Shown piece by piece: positions 9,944-20,479 of a stretch of 64,000 nt of DNA. Source of the stretch: Gnetum montanum. Taxonomy: Eukaryota > Streptophyta > Gnetopsida > Gnetales > Gnetaceae. Within the stretch, counting starts at the first letter, position 1. Every line of letters begins with the position of its first letter. Where the stretch lies: assembly GCA_015680685.1 (NCBI GenBank), contig MNCI01006166.1, positions 126,529-190,528 of the forward strand, written 5' to 3'. The notes under the pieces were generated by a model that saw only the letters and a list, made by a program, of their open reading frames with translations, searched no databases and was not told the origin of the DNA. Both the position numbers and the translations under genes were made by a program.

Positions 9944-12900
9944 TTAGCATAGGTGGCCATCTCCCCCATGACTGAGTTGTGAGGGAGAGATCCGAAGTAG
10001 TGAGCGCCTATTTGAATTTCTAAGCAGTGCCCAACTTCTCCCAATTGATGATCTTAAATTCAGGGTTGGAAGTTGGCGACGCTCACGTTCCAATGTGTCT
10101 ATGCCACGGTTGTTGGCATGAGTTGCCTCAGTTCGTTCCATGCATATTTGTTTGCTCTTATGAGAAGCTGTCAACCACGGGGTGTCTACTACTTCTTGTG
10201 TGGTTGCTACATACAGGCATCTTTGTTGCAGAGTTTCCTGGGCACACCTGTGACATGGAGACATTTCCTCCGTGTCATCACCCGATGAATCACTGTATGT
10301 GATGCATGGAACTATCCTCTTCTCGATCTTTCCACATATGTTTATCTTGGAGATTTCCAAGGAAAGATCACGGATCCTAAGGCATGCATCTACTGTGCTT
10401 AGCCATGCCCTTCCCATTATAATTGGGAAGTCCCCTTCGTTGTTGTTAACATCGATCACTAGGAAATCCGCTGGGTAGGACCAACCACACACAGTGGTGA
10501 TAACGTCCTCCACCAAACCCAAGGGAATAGTGATGGACTGGTCTGCCAGCTCTAGTTGGATGTTGCTCTTCTTAAGTTGGGGCAGGTTCCAGGCGTGATA
10601 CATCTTTCGCGAAATTAAGTTGACTCCGGAACCTGAGTCAAGAAGAGCTCGATGTGGTGCATTCCCAGCGATCTGCAAATGAATAAAGGGACTCCCAGGA
10701 TCAGTTAGTTTCCTGGGAAGGTGGCCTACCTTGATCCAGTCAGTTACGGTATGTGTTAGCATAACCGTATGCGTTACATTCCCTTGGACTGAAGGGTGCT
10801 CCGAAGTGTTAGTAGTTAGAGGCCTATACATATACCCGTCCGCTTGTTGTTGCGAGAGCCTATCCGGGCTCCTAGTTCTGAAAAAGGGTCTCCTTTTTGT
10901 ACAGTTATCGCCAGAACTAGTGTCCGGTTGGATATTTACACTCTGAATATTTACAGATCTCGCGGCGTGACGTTGCTGCGGTTGGGTAGGTAATTCCCCT
11001 TGCATTGTTGGAGCAGGAGGTGTTATGGGAACTACTTGAGGAAAAGGTGCGGGTGGAGTTAGAGGATGGACAGAATGTGGAATGTCTCCCGGAGGAGAAG
11101 GAGTCCTTCTGAAGTACTCCCGAGCGTAGTAGTGACGGCGTGGAGTGTGACTCATAGCGTCACCTGGAGAAACTGGCTGCTGCACATAATAACCATAAGG
11201 ATCAGGCTGCCGGTAAGGGTATCGATGTGTTGGCTGTGGCATCCCCCATGACTGTGGGTATTGCCACTGCTGATGTTGCTCGATGGGCTGCGGAGGTGTT
11301 CCACTTGGATAATACGTCAAGGGTTGGTGGAACTGCCTCGGGTTACCTTGTGGATAAGGTAACCTTCTGGGTGTTTGCCGTTGATTAAGTCTTGGGTTTA
11401 ATGCATACACCCCAGACTCCTGCAGATGTGAGATGATTGGACAACATCCCTTAGGATGGTCATAATAGCAGACCTCACATCCACCGTCATTGTCTGAATC
11501 AGAATTTTCAGCCTCATCGGAGTTAGAGATTTTTCCCTTACCCTTGTTATGTGCAGGGTTAAAGTTTCTCCGCATGTTCTTGCTTTTATCACTACTTTGC
11601 TCATCCTTAGACTCTTCTACGATTTTCAAAACTGTTTCTATTCGTGAGTCTAAGGAATCCCACATTTGGTCTACCTTAGCCGATACCTCCGTTGTTAACT
11701 TTTGGATCGGCACAGTTTTCCTGTTCACCAACTCTTCGAGTGGTGACTCATCCTCCTCATCACAGAATTTCACTCCCTTCTTACGAAGGGAGGGATCACG
11801 GTTGTATTCCTCCGCACTTTCTCTTTTCCGTAGCTCACCCTCTTCTTGCGCTACTTGTTCCAACAATACTTCAACTTCATGGGCTCTTAGTTGGGAGAGT
11901 CTCCCTTGGGCGTAAGTCCCAAGAGTTCTTCTCGTTTCATTTCGTAGCCCATCCACGAGGTGGCGAAGTTGATCCCGCTTAGCGTACCCATGGCCCGGGC
12001 AACGATGTAGCAATGTGTAGTAACGGGCCATGGCAGCATCCAAGGATTCATAAGCTCCTTGTTTCCAGCCTTGGATCTGCTTACGCAAGTTGGACACTCT
12101 GGAGTACGTTTGGTATTTGTTGTTGAATAATTCGAGCATCGTACTCCACCTCCTGATGGTTTCCGGTTCTAAGGACCGGTACCAGCTTTCTGCTTCTTTA
12201 GTGAGTGTCCTTGGGAACAACTTGAGTTTCTGCCACTCATTATCTATGTTCTGCAAGGCACAGGCGTCGTGGAATGCCTGTAGATGATGTTGAGGATCAG
12301 CGTTGTATCCCCCTTCAAAATGTGGGATATTATTTATATCCAAACGCTTGATCCTACTATCTTTTAAATGCCTTGTGGGAATCCTAACTGCCTCTCTAAT
12401 GTCAAGCATACTTCGGGTTGCGAATAGGGGTTCGTCATGATCATCTCTTTCATGACGTCTGTGATGTCTACGTTGTGGTTCCCTATTCTCCCTACGTCCT
12501 TGCCATTGTCCTAACTCCTCTCGACCTTCCTGTCGAGGCATTTCATCTCTTCTACCTTTACTTTTCACATTATGCTCATGGTGGCTGCGCCCAGATGTGG
12601 AAGGAGAGGGTGAATGATGTGATGAAGGGGAAGAAGAAGGAGATCCATCACCATGGTGATGTTTCTTGCCTTCTCTTCGGCTGCTTCGGTCCCGACCGTT
12701 GCGACGATCAACGAGTCCGTCATTAGTGCGAGTGATTGTTCCTGCCGTGAACAGCTGGTGCTCACGGGGATCAGAGCCTGGAATATGTATCGTTGATCTA
12801 AGGCCCTGATGCCTAACCTCTTCACTAGAGTGAGGAGGAGGAACATCATTTTCTAAGAAACCCGTTGTGAGGGGTTCCTCGTCTCCTATTTCACTAATGA

Positions 12901-13288
12901 CGTGGGAAACCTTGCCCTTCAGTAGTGAATGTTGGCTCTCCTGCCTTGCATCCCGAATACGTTGGGCTTTTGTGGGTTGATAATCCCTCAGAGTGTAATC
13001 ATCCGCAACGTATTCAGTAATCAGCTCTTGCATGCCATACCGTACCAAGGCACGGAAAAGCATGTTGGAAGCAGATCGATCTGGGGGTAACACGATGTTA
13101 CCTTGCATGTCTCTCCACCGCAGTTGCTCATCTTGATGGAAAACAAAGGTAAAATCCGGCACATACTCATCGGGATGAGTATATGTGACCTTAGATTGTT
13201 GAGGACATGGTTGATCTCGGTTATGCGTATGATGCTGACTTTCTCCTGTATTGTCCTTAGGTGAGTTGATTTCATGAGAAGAAGCCAT
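9944..13288 (-). CDS. gag-protease polyprotein of element A, fused to the pol C-terminus
   Basis: Retrotransposon structural protein with a built-in aspartic protease, 1114 codons and no stops. Residues 53-68 are a conserved N-terminal block. Residues 180-290 are Arg/His/Ser-rich and probably disordered. Residues about 320-480 form the retrotransposon gag (capsid) domain (FEGGYNADPQHHLQAFHDAC; SWYRSLEP; FNNKYQ). Residues 604-616 hold CEVCYYDHPKGCC, a zinc-knuckle-like C-X2-C-X3-H-X4-C with one spacer residue fewer than the usual CCHC. Residues 640-770 are Pro/Gln/Tyr-rich. Residues 881-890 hold ALLDSGSGVN, the protease active site. The last residues (LSHGGDGHLC) match the extreme C-terminus of pol in C, so RT, RNase H and integrase were deleted between protease and pol end with the frame kept. 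The ATG at 13288 is the first in frame and lies near the primer site. Confidence 0.9.
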   Translation of the reverse strand: MASSHEINSPKDNTGESQHHTHNRDQPCPQQSKVTYTHPDEYVPDFTFVFHQDEQLRWRDMQGNIVLPPDRSASNMLFRALVRYGMQELITEYVADDYTLRDYQPTKAQRIRDARQESQHSLLKGKVSHVISEIGDEEPLTTGFLENDVPPPHSSEEVRHQGLRSTIHIPGSDPREHQLFTAGTITRTNDGLVDRRNGRDRSSRREGKKHHHGDGSPSSSPSSHHSPSPSTSGRSHHEHNVKSKGRRDEMPRQEGREELGQWQGRRENREPQRRHHRRHERDDHDEPLFATRSMLDIREAVRIPTRHLKDSRIKRLDINNIPHFEGGYNADPQHHLQAFHDACALQNIDNEWQKLKLFPRTLTKEAESWYRSLEPETIRRWSTMLELFNNKYQTYSRVSNLRKQIQGWKQGAYESLDAAMARYYTLLHRCPGHGYAKRDQLRHLVDGLRNETRRTLGTYAQGRLSQLRAHEVEVLLEQVAQEEGELRKRESAEEYNRDPSLRKKGVKFCDEEDESPLEELVNRKTVPIQKLTTEVSAKVDQMWDSLDSRIETVLKIVEESKDEQSSDKSKNMRRNFNPAHNKGKGKISNSDEAENSDSDNDGGCEVCYYDHPKGCCPIISHLQESGVYALNPRLNQRQTPRRLPYPQGNPRQFHQPLTYYPSGTPPQPIEQHQQWQYPQSWGMPQPTHRYPYRQPDPYGYYVQQPVSPGDAMSHTPRRHYYAREYFRRTPSPPGDIPHSVHPLTPPAPFPQVVPITPPAPTMQGELPTQPQQRHAARSVNIQSVNIQPDTSSGDNCTKRRPFFRTRSPDRLSQQQADGYMYRPLTTNTSEHPSVQGNVTHTVMLTHTVTDWIKVGHLPRKLTDPGSPFIHLQIAGNAPHRALLDSGSGVNLISRKMYHAWNLPQLKKSNIQLELADQSITIPLGLVEDVITTVCGWSYPADFLVIDVNNNEGDFPIIMGRAWLSTVDACLRIRDLSLEISKINICGKIEKRIVPCITYSDSSGDDTEEMSPCHRCAQETLQQRCLYVATTQEVVDTPWLTASHKSKQICMERTEATHANNRGIDTLERERRQLPTLNLRSSIGRSWALLRNSNRRSLLRISPSQLSHGGDGHLC

Positions 13289-13415
13289 TTCTACTGCTGT
13301 GCTAACTTCACCGTTATTTATTGTTCTTGATTAACTGATTAACCCTAAGGTTCGTTTTAAGCTCACAACGATGTGAGTGATATCCCTTATGTTAGATTGG
13401 CGAAGAAACACTTAG

Positions 13416-13433
13416 TCCCCGGCAACGGCGCTA
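13416..13433 (-). other. primer binding site of element A (tRNA-Asp)
   Basis: On the minus strand TAGCGCCGTTGCCGGGGA, one base from the 5' LTR. It pairs with the 3' end of plant tRNA-Asp(GUC) with one mismatch (my recollection of that tRNA). This primer is known for Athila-type elements. Confidence 0.75.
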
Positions 13434-13434
13434 A

Positions 13435-14228
13435 TGATGAGTGGCGAGATACCCCTACACTCCACCATACGAATACGAGCGTACACACGCGATCCGGTCG
13501 AACTCCGCAGACTAAATGCCTTAACGCCACAAGAAACACTTGGGGTTAATCGTTCGTTGTCTTCCCAGGCTTGCTTGTATGTGTCACGGTGTATGGTTAA
13601 GCAAGTCTGAGGTATGTGAGTTTTTTGGTATTTTCGGCTTATCTTCTATGCTACCAGGAGAAAAGGGTTGAGAAACTAAACTAACTCTAACTAAGATCTA
13701 AGTCTAAATTAACTAGCATCAGCATCCGTTCCCACTTGCCGGACACACCCTAAACTATGCAACTGCAGCTTACCAAACGCTAATCGTTACTGGGATCACC
13801 GCACGTAACGCAAGTGGTCGAAGTGGTCGTACTGAGGCACCTATTTAGCCTACGTGTGATAAGCAGCCGATTCCTTGACTAGCCGTACACGTCCGTAGAC
13901 GCTCGTAATCAAGTCGTACTTGAACGCACTAGGAAAGCAGGAAATAAAGCAATAAATGAAACCACGTGCTGCAAGGTTTATCCAAACAAGTTCATCTTTA
14001 TTTCCGTACACAACTTGGGTTCAGGTTACAAGCTGCTCGAATAAAGAGCCGTTCACTCTAGGACTCCTACTGCGGGCACATGGGGAAAAATTCTAACTCT
14101 GGAGTGATCAATCTGCCAGAGCTTCGCTACACTAGCCAGGATTGGGAAATGAAGGGAGTGCCGCCTCTTATTTATAGAAATGGCGGCGGGACGCGATATC
14201 GCGGCCTACTATAAATCGCGTCTCATCA
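13435..14228 (-). repeat. element A 5' LTR (794 bp)
   Basis: It is nearly identical to 6859-7922 apart from lacking two of three tandem units and three of four palindromes. It ends CTCATCA, followed by the duplicated ATAAC. Confidence 0.93.
14168..14176 (-). promoter_or_regulatory. TATA box of the A 5' LTR
   Basis: TATAAATAA on the minus strand. It is the likely promoter of the gag-protease transcript. Only one upstream GCGATATCGC palindrome (14192-14203) remains here. Confidence 0.7.
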
Positions 14229-14380
14229 ATAACAAAGATGGTATCTCTTCATAACTAATGTTGTGATTATTGTACTACGACCTAAAAGGATGCATTGTAA
14301 TAATAGGCATGTATCTCCAAGTGACCTTTGTAGGTTTAACCTAAGGAATTTATACCTAGACTTTAGAGGTCATATCAACA

Positions 14381-14727
14381 TCGAGTTGCAGAGTAATAGG
14401 TGCTTGGTGAAGTGAAGCAAGAAGAGGATTGGCCTTCCTTCTAGCTGGTTGTAGGCCTAACTATGGTGGTAGTGCTAGATAGCCTCTAAGGAATAGATGT
14501 TGCAGAAAGATAATCCCAAGAAATACTTAGAGCATGAACTAGATACATTATTCCACATTAATAAAGTATTCTTTTCTTTTTTCTTCTACATTTCCTCATT
14601 ATTTTCTCTATGAATAATGTCAAATGTTACTTATATTTGACATTTTTCACATTATCTTCTTATGCATAATGTTTAATATAACATATATTTGACATTTGCC
14701 ATGAAATCCAGAAATTGAATGTCACAA
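14381..14727 (+). repeat. direct repeat copy 2, probable 3' LTR of unit E
   Basis: Same orientation as 2183-2532, with shared AGTAATAGGTGC, AGAGGATTGGCC and TACATTATTCCACATTAATAAAG blocks and end region. The copies are well diverged, so unit E is much older than element A, which sits between them. About 150 bp (14234-14380) between A and this copy show no similarity to the left copy and may be E interior. Confidence 0.5.
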
Positions 14728-15993
14728 CTCCCTTATCCAAATGGGTATGTAATCTATTTTTTTCCCAATAGTTTTGATAATTTGTGTTCTAGTGACTAAG
14801 TGCAAAGCTTAGAAAAAATGAAAGGAACTAATGTGTTTATTATAAAAACTATTTCATGAACCTATCCTATTCAATCCAAGCTATGCTGCTTATCTTAGGG
14901 TTAGTTCGGGGTGGTAAAGTTTACGTATCAAGAAAGTAATTAATTCAATTGGTTTAAATTTTTAGGTAGAGACTGGTTCATAGGAGGAGGAAGCTTTTCA
15001 TTAAAAGACAAGGCATGATGAGACTTGTAGGACCCTAGTTTTTGAAGTACAAAGGTTGATATCTAGTAAAAGAAATTGCTTGTGCACTATAGCTCTATCA
15101 TGGGGCCAACTTCCAAAGACTAGGAATGAATCGAAGATATTTCATCATCTTCTCATTATTCCCTAACATAAGGCATCCATTAAAATAGATACCATGATTG
15201 ATCATGGGGTTTCAACTAGGTAGAATCTAAGACAAACTTCTTCCCTATTGGGATGGAACTAGAATTTGACACTCTTGACCATCACAGTGATCATTGGGAT
15301 CATCACCAAGTAGTACATACCAAGAATTTAATATGAAAAACATCATTATTCTTAAGCATTTCCATTAGTTTATCTCTAAAATCTTCCATGGCATCCTTAA
15401 AGGAGAGGGCATTCTTTAGAATCATCAGAATAATCATTGTGTTCTTAGGGGACGATACTCATTCCTTAAATTTGCACCATGTAAGAGACCTGAAGAGAGA
15501 ATGTGCATCACCTAATAGATTGGATCCTTTGGAAAGTAAAGATAAGATAAGAGTGTGATTAACTGGCCACCTAAAACTCAACCCTACTCTAAGTTCTCTA
15601 GAAAGTTTACCACAAGAAGAAGTTGTGGTCAAAGAGTTTAAGACAATGTTGGTATGAGTGAAAAAGAATGCCATTAAGGGTGCTATGAGAGTCCTAAGTG
15701 GTGAAAGAACAAAGTAAGAAGTGTGGCCACTATGAATTCTTAGTCTCACCAACATGCCCAGTAGTAAGTAGGTTAGTAGCAACTTTGGCAAGTTAAGAGA
15801 GAGAGAAAGTGATCTCATGAACATGTGCAGTAGTAGGTATTTGGCAAGTTGTATGTGTGTGTGTGTGAAGTAATGATTGAAACTCAAAATAAAGGATAGT
15901 TTCATGAGAAATCTCTACCGCTTAATAAATAGAATATTTTCGAGTACATTCTTTATTTGCATCTTAAGAAAGTTTTCAAATTGGTAAAACAAA
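14728..15993. other. sequence between unit E and element B, no recognised gene
   Basis: AT-rich. A minus-strand open stretch (15459-15905) has no recognisable domain and includes a (TG)n-derived segment. Nothing else could be supported. Confidence 0.4.
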
Positions 15994-15998
15994 TAGTA

Positions 15999-16930
15999 TG
16001 ATGAGCATCAAAGTGCCCTGTCGACAAGCCCCCATTGATGGGGCCTAATTTACATGGTGTTGCCCCATCGACAAGGTTGCATCGATGTAGCATTTACTAT
16101 GTCTACGAGGTCCCATCGACACAACCGTATAATAAAAACTATAAATACAAGCTCACAGCCATGTTTATGGGAGTCAAGTCATAATAGAAGTAGAGCTCTT
16201 GTAGTTTTTCCATTTAAAAGTTAGAATATTTCTTTGAGTGCCTACAGCAGGAGTCAAAAAGTGTATGGATCTTTATTTGAATGCTATTGTTCCTAAACCA
16301 CACCAATGCGTATAGCAATAAAGATGAGCCTTTTGATGAAACCTTGCAGCACTTAGAATAGATTAATGATTTATTTTTGCATTAATTATTTTCATTAAAT
16401 ATGTAATTAATTAAGCTAAATTAGACTTTAGTGATTAGTTAATTAATTAAGCTAAATAGATTAAACACATAAGTACAATCACTTCGAGCATAAACACATA
16501 TTCGCTTAGTAATCCCAGTAGCATTATTACTTGATGCACCCAGTAGTGTAGTTCTTGGTAACCCAATAGTGGATATATGGGTTCAAGACGTGTACAAAAA
16601 GTGGGACTGGATGCTTATGTTAGGACTAGTTAGGAATTAGTTAGGTAGTTGAATTAATATTAGTTATTAAATTACTTCATATATCAAATATAAGCACCAA
16701 GGAATATAAAACATAAAATAATAAAAATCATATGCCTCGATTACACTTAACCATACCTTTGTGCATCACAAGTGTAATTGGGAAGACAATGAATGACCCT
16801 TAGGGCAAGGTTCACTTCCTAGAAGACTAGTGTACCAGAAACTATAGAGTCCACAAAATTCAACCATATCGCACATGAATGCTTTGAGATTTGTATTGTT
16901 GAGTATAGGGGTACCTTCAGCCACTCATCA
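15999..16930 (+). repeat. element B 5' LTR (932 bp)
   Basis: Paired with 38020-38928; both contain the GCCCCATCGACA block, TATAAATACAAG and the same end. It is followed one base later by the primer site. Confidence 0.9.
16140..16147 (+). promoter_or_regulatory. TATA box of the B 5' LTR
   Basis: TATAAATA followed by CAAG; the same box is at 38141-38148 in the 3' LTR. The GCGATATCGC array of A and C is not recognisable upstream of it; TTGATGGGGCC-type repeats occupy that position instead. Confidence 0.6.
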
Positions 16931-16931
16931 T

Positions 16932-16949
16932 TGGTGCCATTGCCCAAGA
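16932..16949 (+). other. primer binding site of element B (tRNA-Asp type, decayed)
   Basis: TGGTGCCATTGCCCAAGA, one base after the LTR. It aligns with TGGCGCCGTTGCCGGGGA, with C-to-T and G-to-A changes. Confidence 0.65.
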
Positions 16950-17081
16950 CTCTTTTTTTTGAAACGTGTGCTATCTAGGATTAGTGAACATTATTAACAT
17001 CATTGGATAAATCCCAAGGTCAACATCTTTCTCAAATTATATACTCACATAAGCACATTGATAATTTATTTATTTTGCAAA

Positions 17082-19985
17082 ATGTCTTCTCCTCATAGGC
17101 GTAACGATGTTAAATCGTCAATCCCACAAGAATGCAAAGTCGTATATACTCATTCAAATGAGTATGTGCCTGACTTCACCTTCATCCTACATCAAGATGA
17201 GCAACTAGGATAGTGTGACATGGAAGGCAACATTGTAATGCCTCTTAATTGATTTGTGCCTATGATGCTGCTTCAAACTCTTAAGAAGTTAGGCATCCAC
17301 AATCTTCAAGAGGAGTATGTTGTGCATAACTATGACTATCTAGACTACCATCCCACTGAAACACAACGTAGGCAAGATTGACACTAAGAGAAGCATCATG
17401 AGTTTGCGAGGGGAAACAGTTCACCAATCCCTTGTTCCTGCTGAACCAAGACAACAATGAAAATCCTTCCTCAAGGGGCTCTTAACATGAAATTCTTGAT
17501 CCCTTGTTATTGATGATGGGGGTGTGCCTCTGGCTCTATGGTCTACTATCAACAATCTAGGTTTAGGCAAATATGTCGGTCAAGGCAAGGGCTCAAACAA
17601 GTGTCAATAGGATAAGAAAACCAACGAACGTGGCCATGATGACTGACGGGGAATTGGCATACACCATGGTAGTGGTAGTCCTTCTCCTTCTTCATCCTCT
17701 AGATCTACATATTCTTCTTATTTCTCTTCTATTTTTGATAGACATTGCAAGTGAAACAATCATGATGGAGGTGAACAAAGAGACAACAATAATGATCACT
17801 GAGCCCACAATAAATGAAGGGGTAATAGAGAACATCATCAATGATAATGAATTAATGATGATGATGAGCCTTTATTGGTAACTCGAAGCATGCTAAATAT
17901 TGTAGAGGTTATCAAAATTCCAACCAAGCATGTGAAAGGCAGTTGGATCAAATGACTAGATATGAAGGGGGATATAACTCTAATCCATAACCTCATGTAC
18001 AAGCTTTCCATGATGCTTGTGCCTTGTAGAATATAAAAAATGATTGGTAGAAACTCAAGCTATTTCCTGAGAAAGCTGGTATTAGTCCTTAGAGCTAGAA
18101 TCTATCCATCGATGGAGTACAATGCTTGAGCTGTTCAATGATAAGTATTAGACATACTCTAGAGTGTCTAATCTAAGAATGAAAATCCAAGGATAAAAGC
18201 AAGGGATCCATGAATCCTTAGATGCTACCATGGATAGATACTATTCTCTTATGCACTGATGCCCTAGCCATGATTATGCTCAAAGGGAACAACTTTGCCA
18301 TATCATTGATGAACTTAGATTGAAGATAAGAAATCTTGGGTTTTATGCCCAAGGGAGGCTTCCAGAACTCCAAGCCCATCAAATCCAAAGGCTAATTGAG
18401 TAGGTAACAAAAGAAGAAGGAGAGTTGAGGAAATGAGAAAGTGTAGAGGAATACAACAGGGATCCTTCCATTCAAAAGAGGGAAGTCTGATTTTGTGACA
18501 ATGAGGAAGAATCATCTCTTAATGAGATGGTCCATAGAAAGACCTTGCCGATCCAAAATTCTATGTCTAAAATTTTGGTCAAGGTGGACAAAATGTGGAA
18601 TTCATTGGATGAAAAATTCTAGACTACTCTGAAAATCATCAAAGAATCAAGAGAGCAAAATAGTGATCGTAATCATAGGAGATGAAAAAAAGCTACACAT
18701 GCCTACCAAAGGGCTAAGGGTAAGGTTGCTGTAGTAGATGAAGTTGCAAAAATCCTTTCAAATGATGATGATGGATGTGACATCTGCCAATACAAACATG
18801 CCAAGGTATGTTGTCCTGTTGTATCACACTTACAAGAGTCTAGGGTGTATGCTTGAAATCCATGACTAGCAAGAAGGAAAGCACCCAAAAGGTTGCCTTA
18901 TCCTCAAGGCAACCCTAGGAAATTCCACCAACAACAATAATATTAACCAAGTGGAGTGCCACCACAATCATATGAGTAATACCAACAATGGCATCAACCA
19001 TAGTTGTGGTGGATGCTACCACCAAGGCAGCAATACCTTTACAAGCAACCATATCCATATAGGTATTATGTTTAGCAACCACTGTCTCCACGTGACTCTT
19101 CTAGTCATGCTTCTCCCTTCCAACATCACTACTACCCTCATGAGTACTACAGAGGTAATTCTCCACATTTTAGGAGGGATGCCAGATTTCATCTTTATCC
19201 TCCTCCTATTTCTGCACTTATTCCTCCACCCTTAACTCAACTACCACCTACTCCATGTATGCAAGGTGAACTTCCAGCCTATTCGTAGCAATGTAACACT
19301 ACCAAAACCATCAATCTACAACCACTTTATAAACTAAGGGGATCAAAACCTTGTACTCGTAAAAGACCTTTCTTCCAACCTACCAACCCTACTAAGCCCT
19401 CACCGACTCAAGCAACTGGCCACCCTACTCTTTCTTCACTCTCTACAAATCATTTCAATAGGTCCCTTTCAAACCAAATGCTACCCAAAATCCATACTAT
19501 CATGCTTACTCATATTGTATCTAATTAGATTTGAGTTGGCAACCTTCCCAGGAAATTAGCTGATCCTAAAAGCCCTCTTATCTATCTACAAATTGCCAGG
19601 AATGAACAATGTAAGGCTCTTCTTGATTCAAATTCTAAAGTGAATTTGATTTCTCATTAGATGTGTACTACCTGGAACCTATTGCCTCTCAAGAAGAACA
19701 ATATCATATTGGAATTGGTAGACCAGTCCATCACTGTTCCATTAGGATTGGTCAAAGACATTATAACCACTATCTGTGGGTGGTCTTATCTTGCCGACCT
19801 TTTAGTAATCAAGGTCAAGAATTGCAAGGGGGACTTCCTAATCATTCTAGGAAGGGCATGGTTAAGTACTGTAGATGCATGAATGGACATCAAAGATCTT
19901 TCCCTAGAGATATCAAAGAAAAATGTTTTTGGAAAGATCAAGAAGAGACAAGTTCCATGCATCACGTATAATGATACAGGGTGTA
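17082..19985 (+). pseudogene. gag-protease pseudogene of element B
   Basis: The ATG at 17082 starts a gag whose block YTHSNEYVPDFTFILHQDEQ matches element A residues 36-55. Capsid, zinc-knuckle-like (CDICQYKHAKVCC near 18778) and Pro-rich regions follow in A's order but are broken by many stops. The protease part is most readable at 19590-19970. Its active site reads LLDSNS instead of LLDSGS, so the catalytic DSG is mutated, and a stop follows NLISH. Not functional. Confidence 0.85.
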
Positions 19986-20479
19986 ATTATGGATAGAAAC
20001 TCTAGGCTATAAAACACACATCTCTTTCTACATGCAAGTAATGTGCACAAGAAGCAGATATTCAAAGGTGTCTGTATGCAGCAACCACAAGATAAGAGAG
20101 CACCTAATGGTTGACCATTGATTCCAATAACAGCACAATGTGCATGGAACCTACTGACAGCCTAACATGCACCTATGTCTCAAGCATGAATGAACTTAAC
20201 CAAGTTCATCACCAACTCTCTAATGATGAAAACAGTGATACCAATTGGGAAGAGTTGGAGATCCCTAAGAATGTTTAATATGAGCCCCTAGAGCTAAAAA
20301 AATTTACCTACTAGCCTAAAATATGCATTTTTGAAAAATGGCAAGCCAGTTATACTTAATGCCAAACTTGCTCCTAAATAAAAAGAAAAATCATTAGAAG
20401 TGGTCAACAAATGGCCAATAGGCTTTGCTTGGTCATATCCTAAACTTACTAGAATATATTCTTGGTTATGCTAGCATCA
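19986..20479 (+). other. linker between protease and RT of element B
   Basis: Decayed coding sequence. A roughly 200-bp part (about 20172-20367) has no counterpart in element C, where a single N occupies the equivalent point. Confidence 0.5.

Larger units (their letters stand above)
6859..14228 (-). mobile_element. element A: young non-autonomous Ty3/gypsy element (gag-protease only)
   Basis: The element is flanked by the 5-bp duplication ATAAC (6854-6858 and 14229-14233). Its LTRs begin TGATGAG and end CTCATCA. The right LTR is the 5' LTR, because the tRNA-Asp-type primer site and the gag start lie next to it and gag runs on the minus strand. The interior holds one intact 1114-codon ORF ending in the tail of pol, then about 2 kb of non-coding sequence before the 3' LTR. 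The RT, RNase H and integrase present in relatives B and C are missing. The LTRs differ by few substitutions but by two internal copy-number changes. Such gag-only elements (TR-GAG type) need pol supplied in trans. Confidence 0.92.

Noticed and set aside
10027-12849. Many short ORFs opposite or out of frame with the element A gag gene
   Set aside because: Shadows of the 1114-codon gag-protease ORF.
15459-15905. 148-codon minus-strand ORF
   Set aside because: No domain was recognised; its sequence is Leu/Ser-rich and includes a (TG)n-derived segment. It lies between repeats without promoter or splice context.
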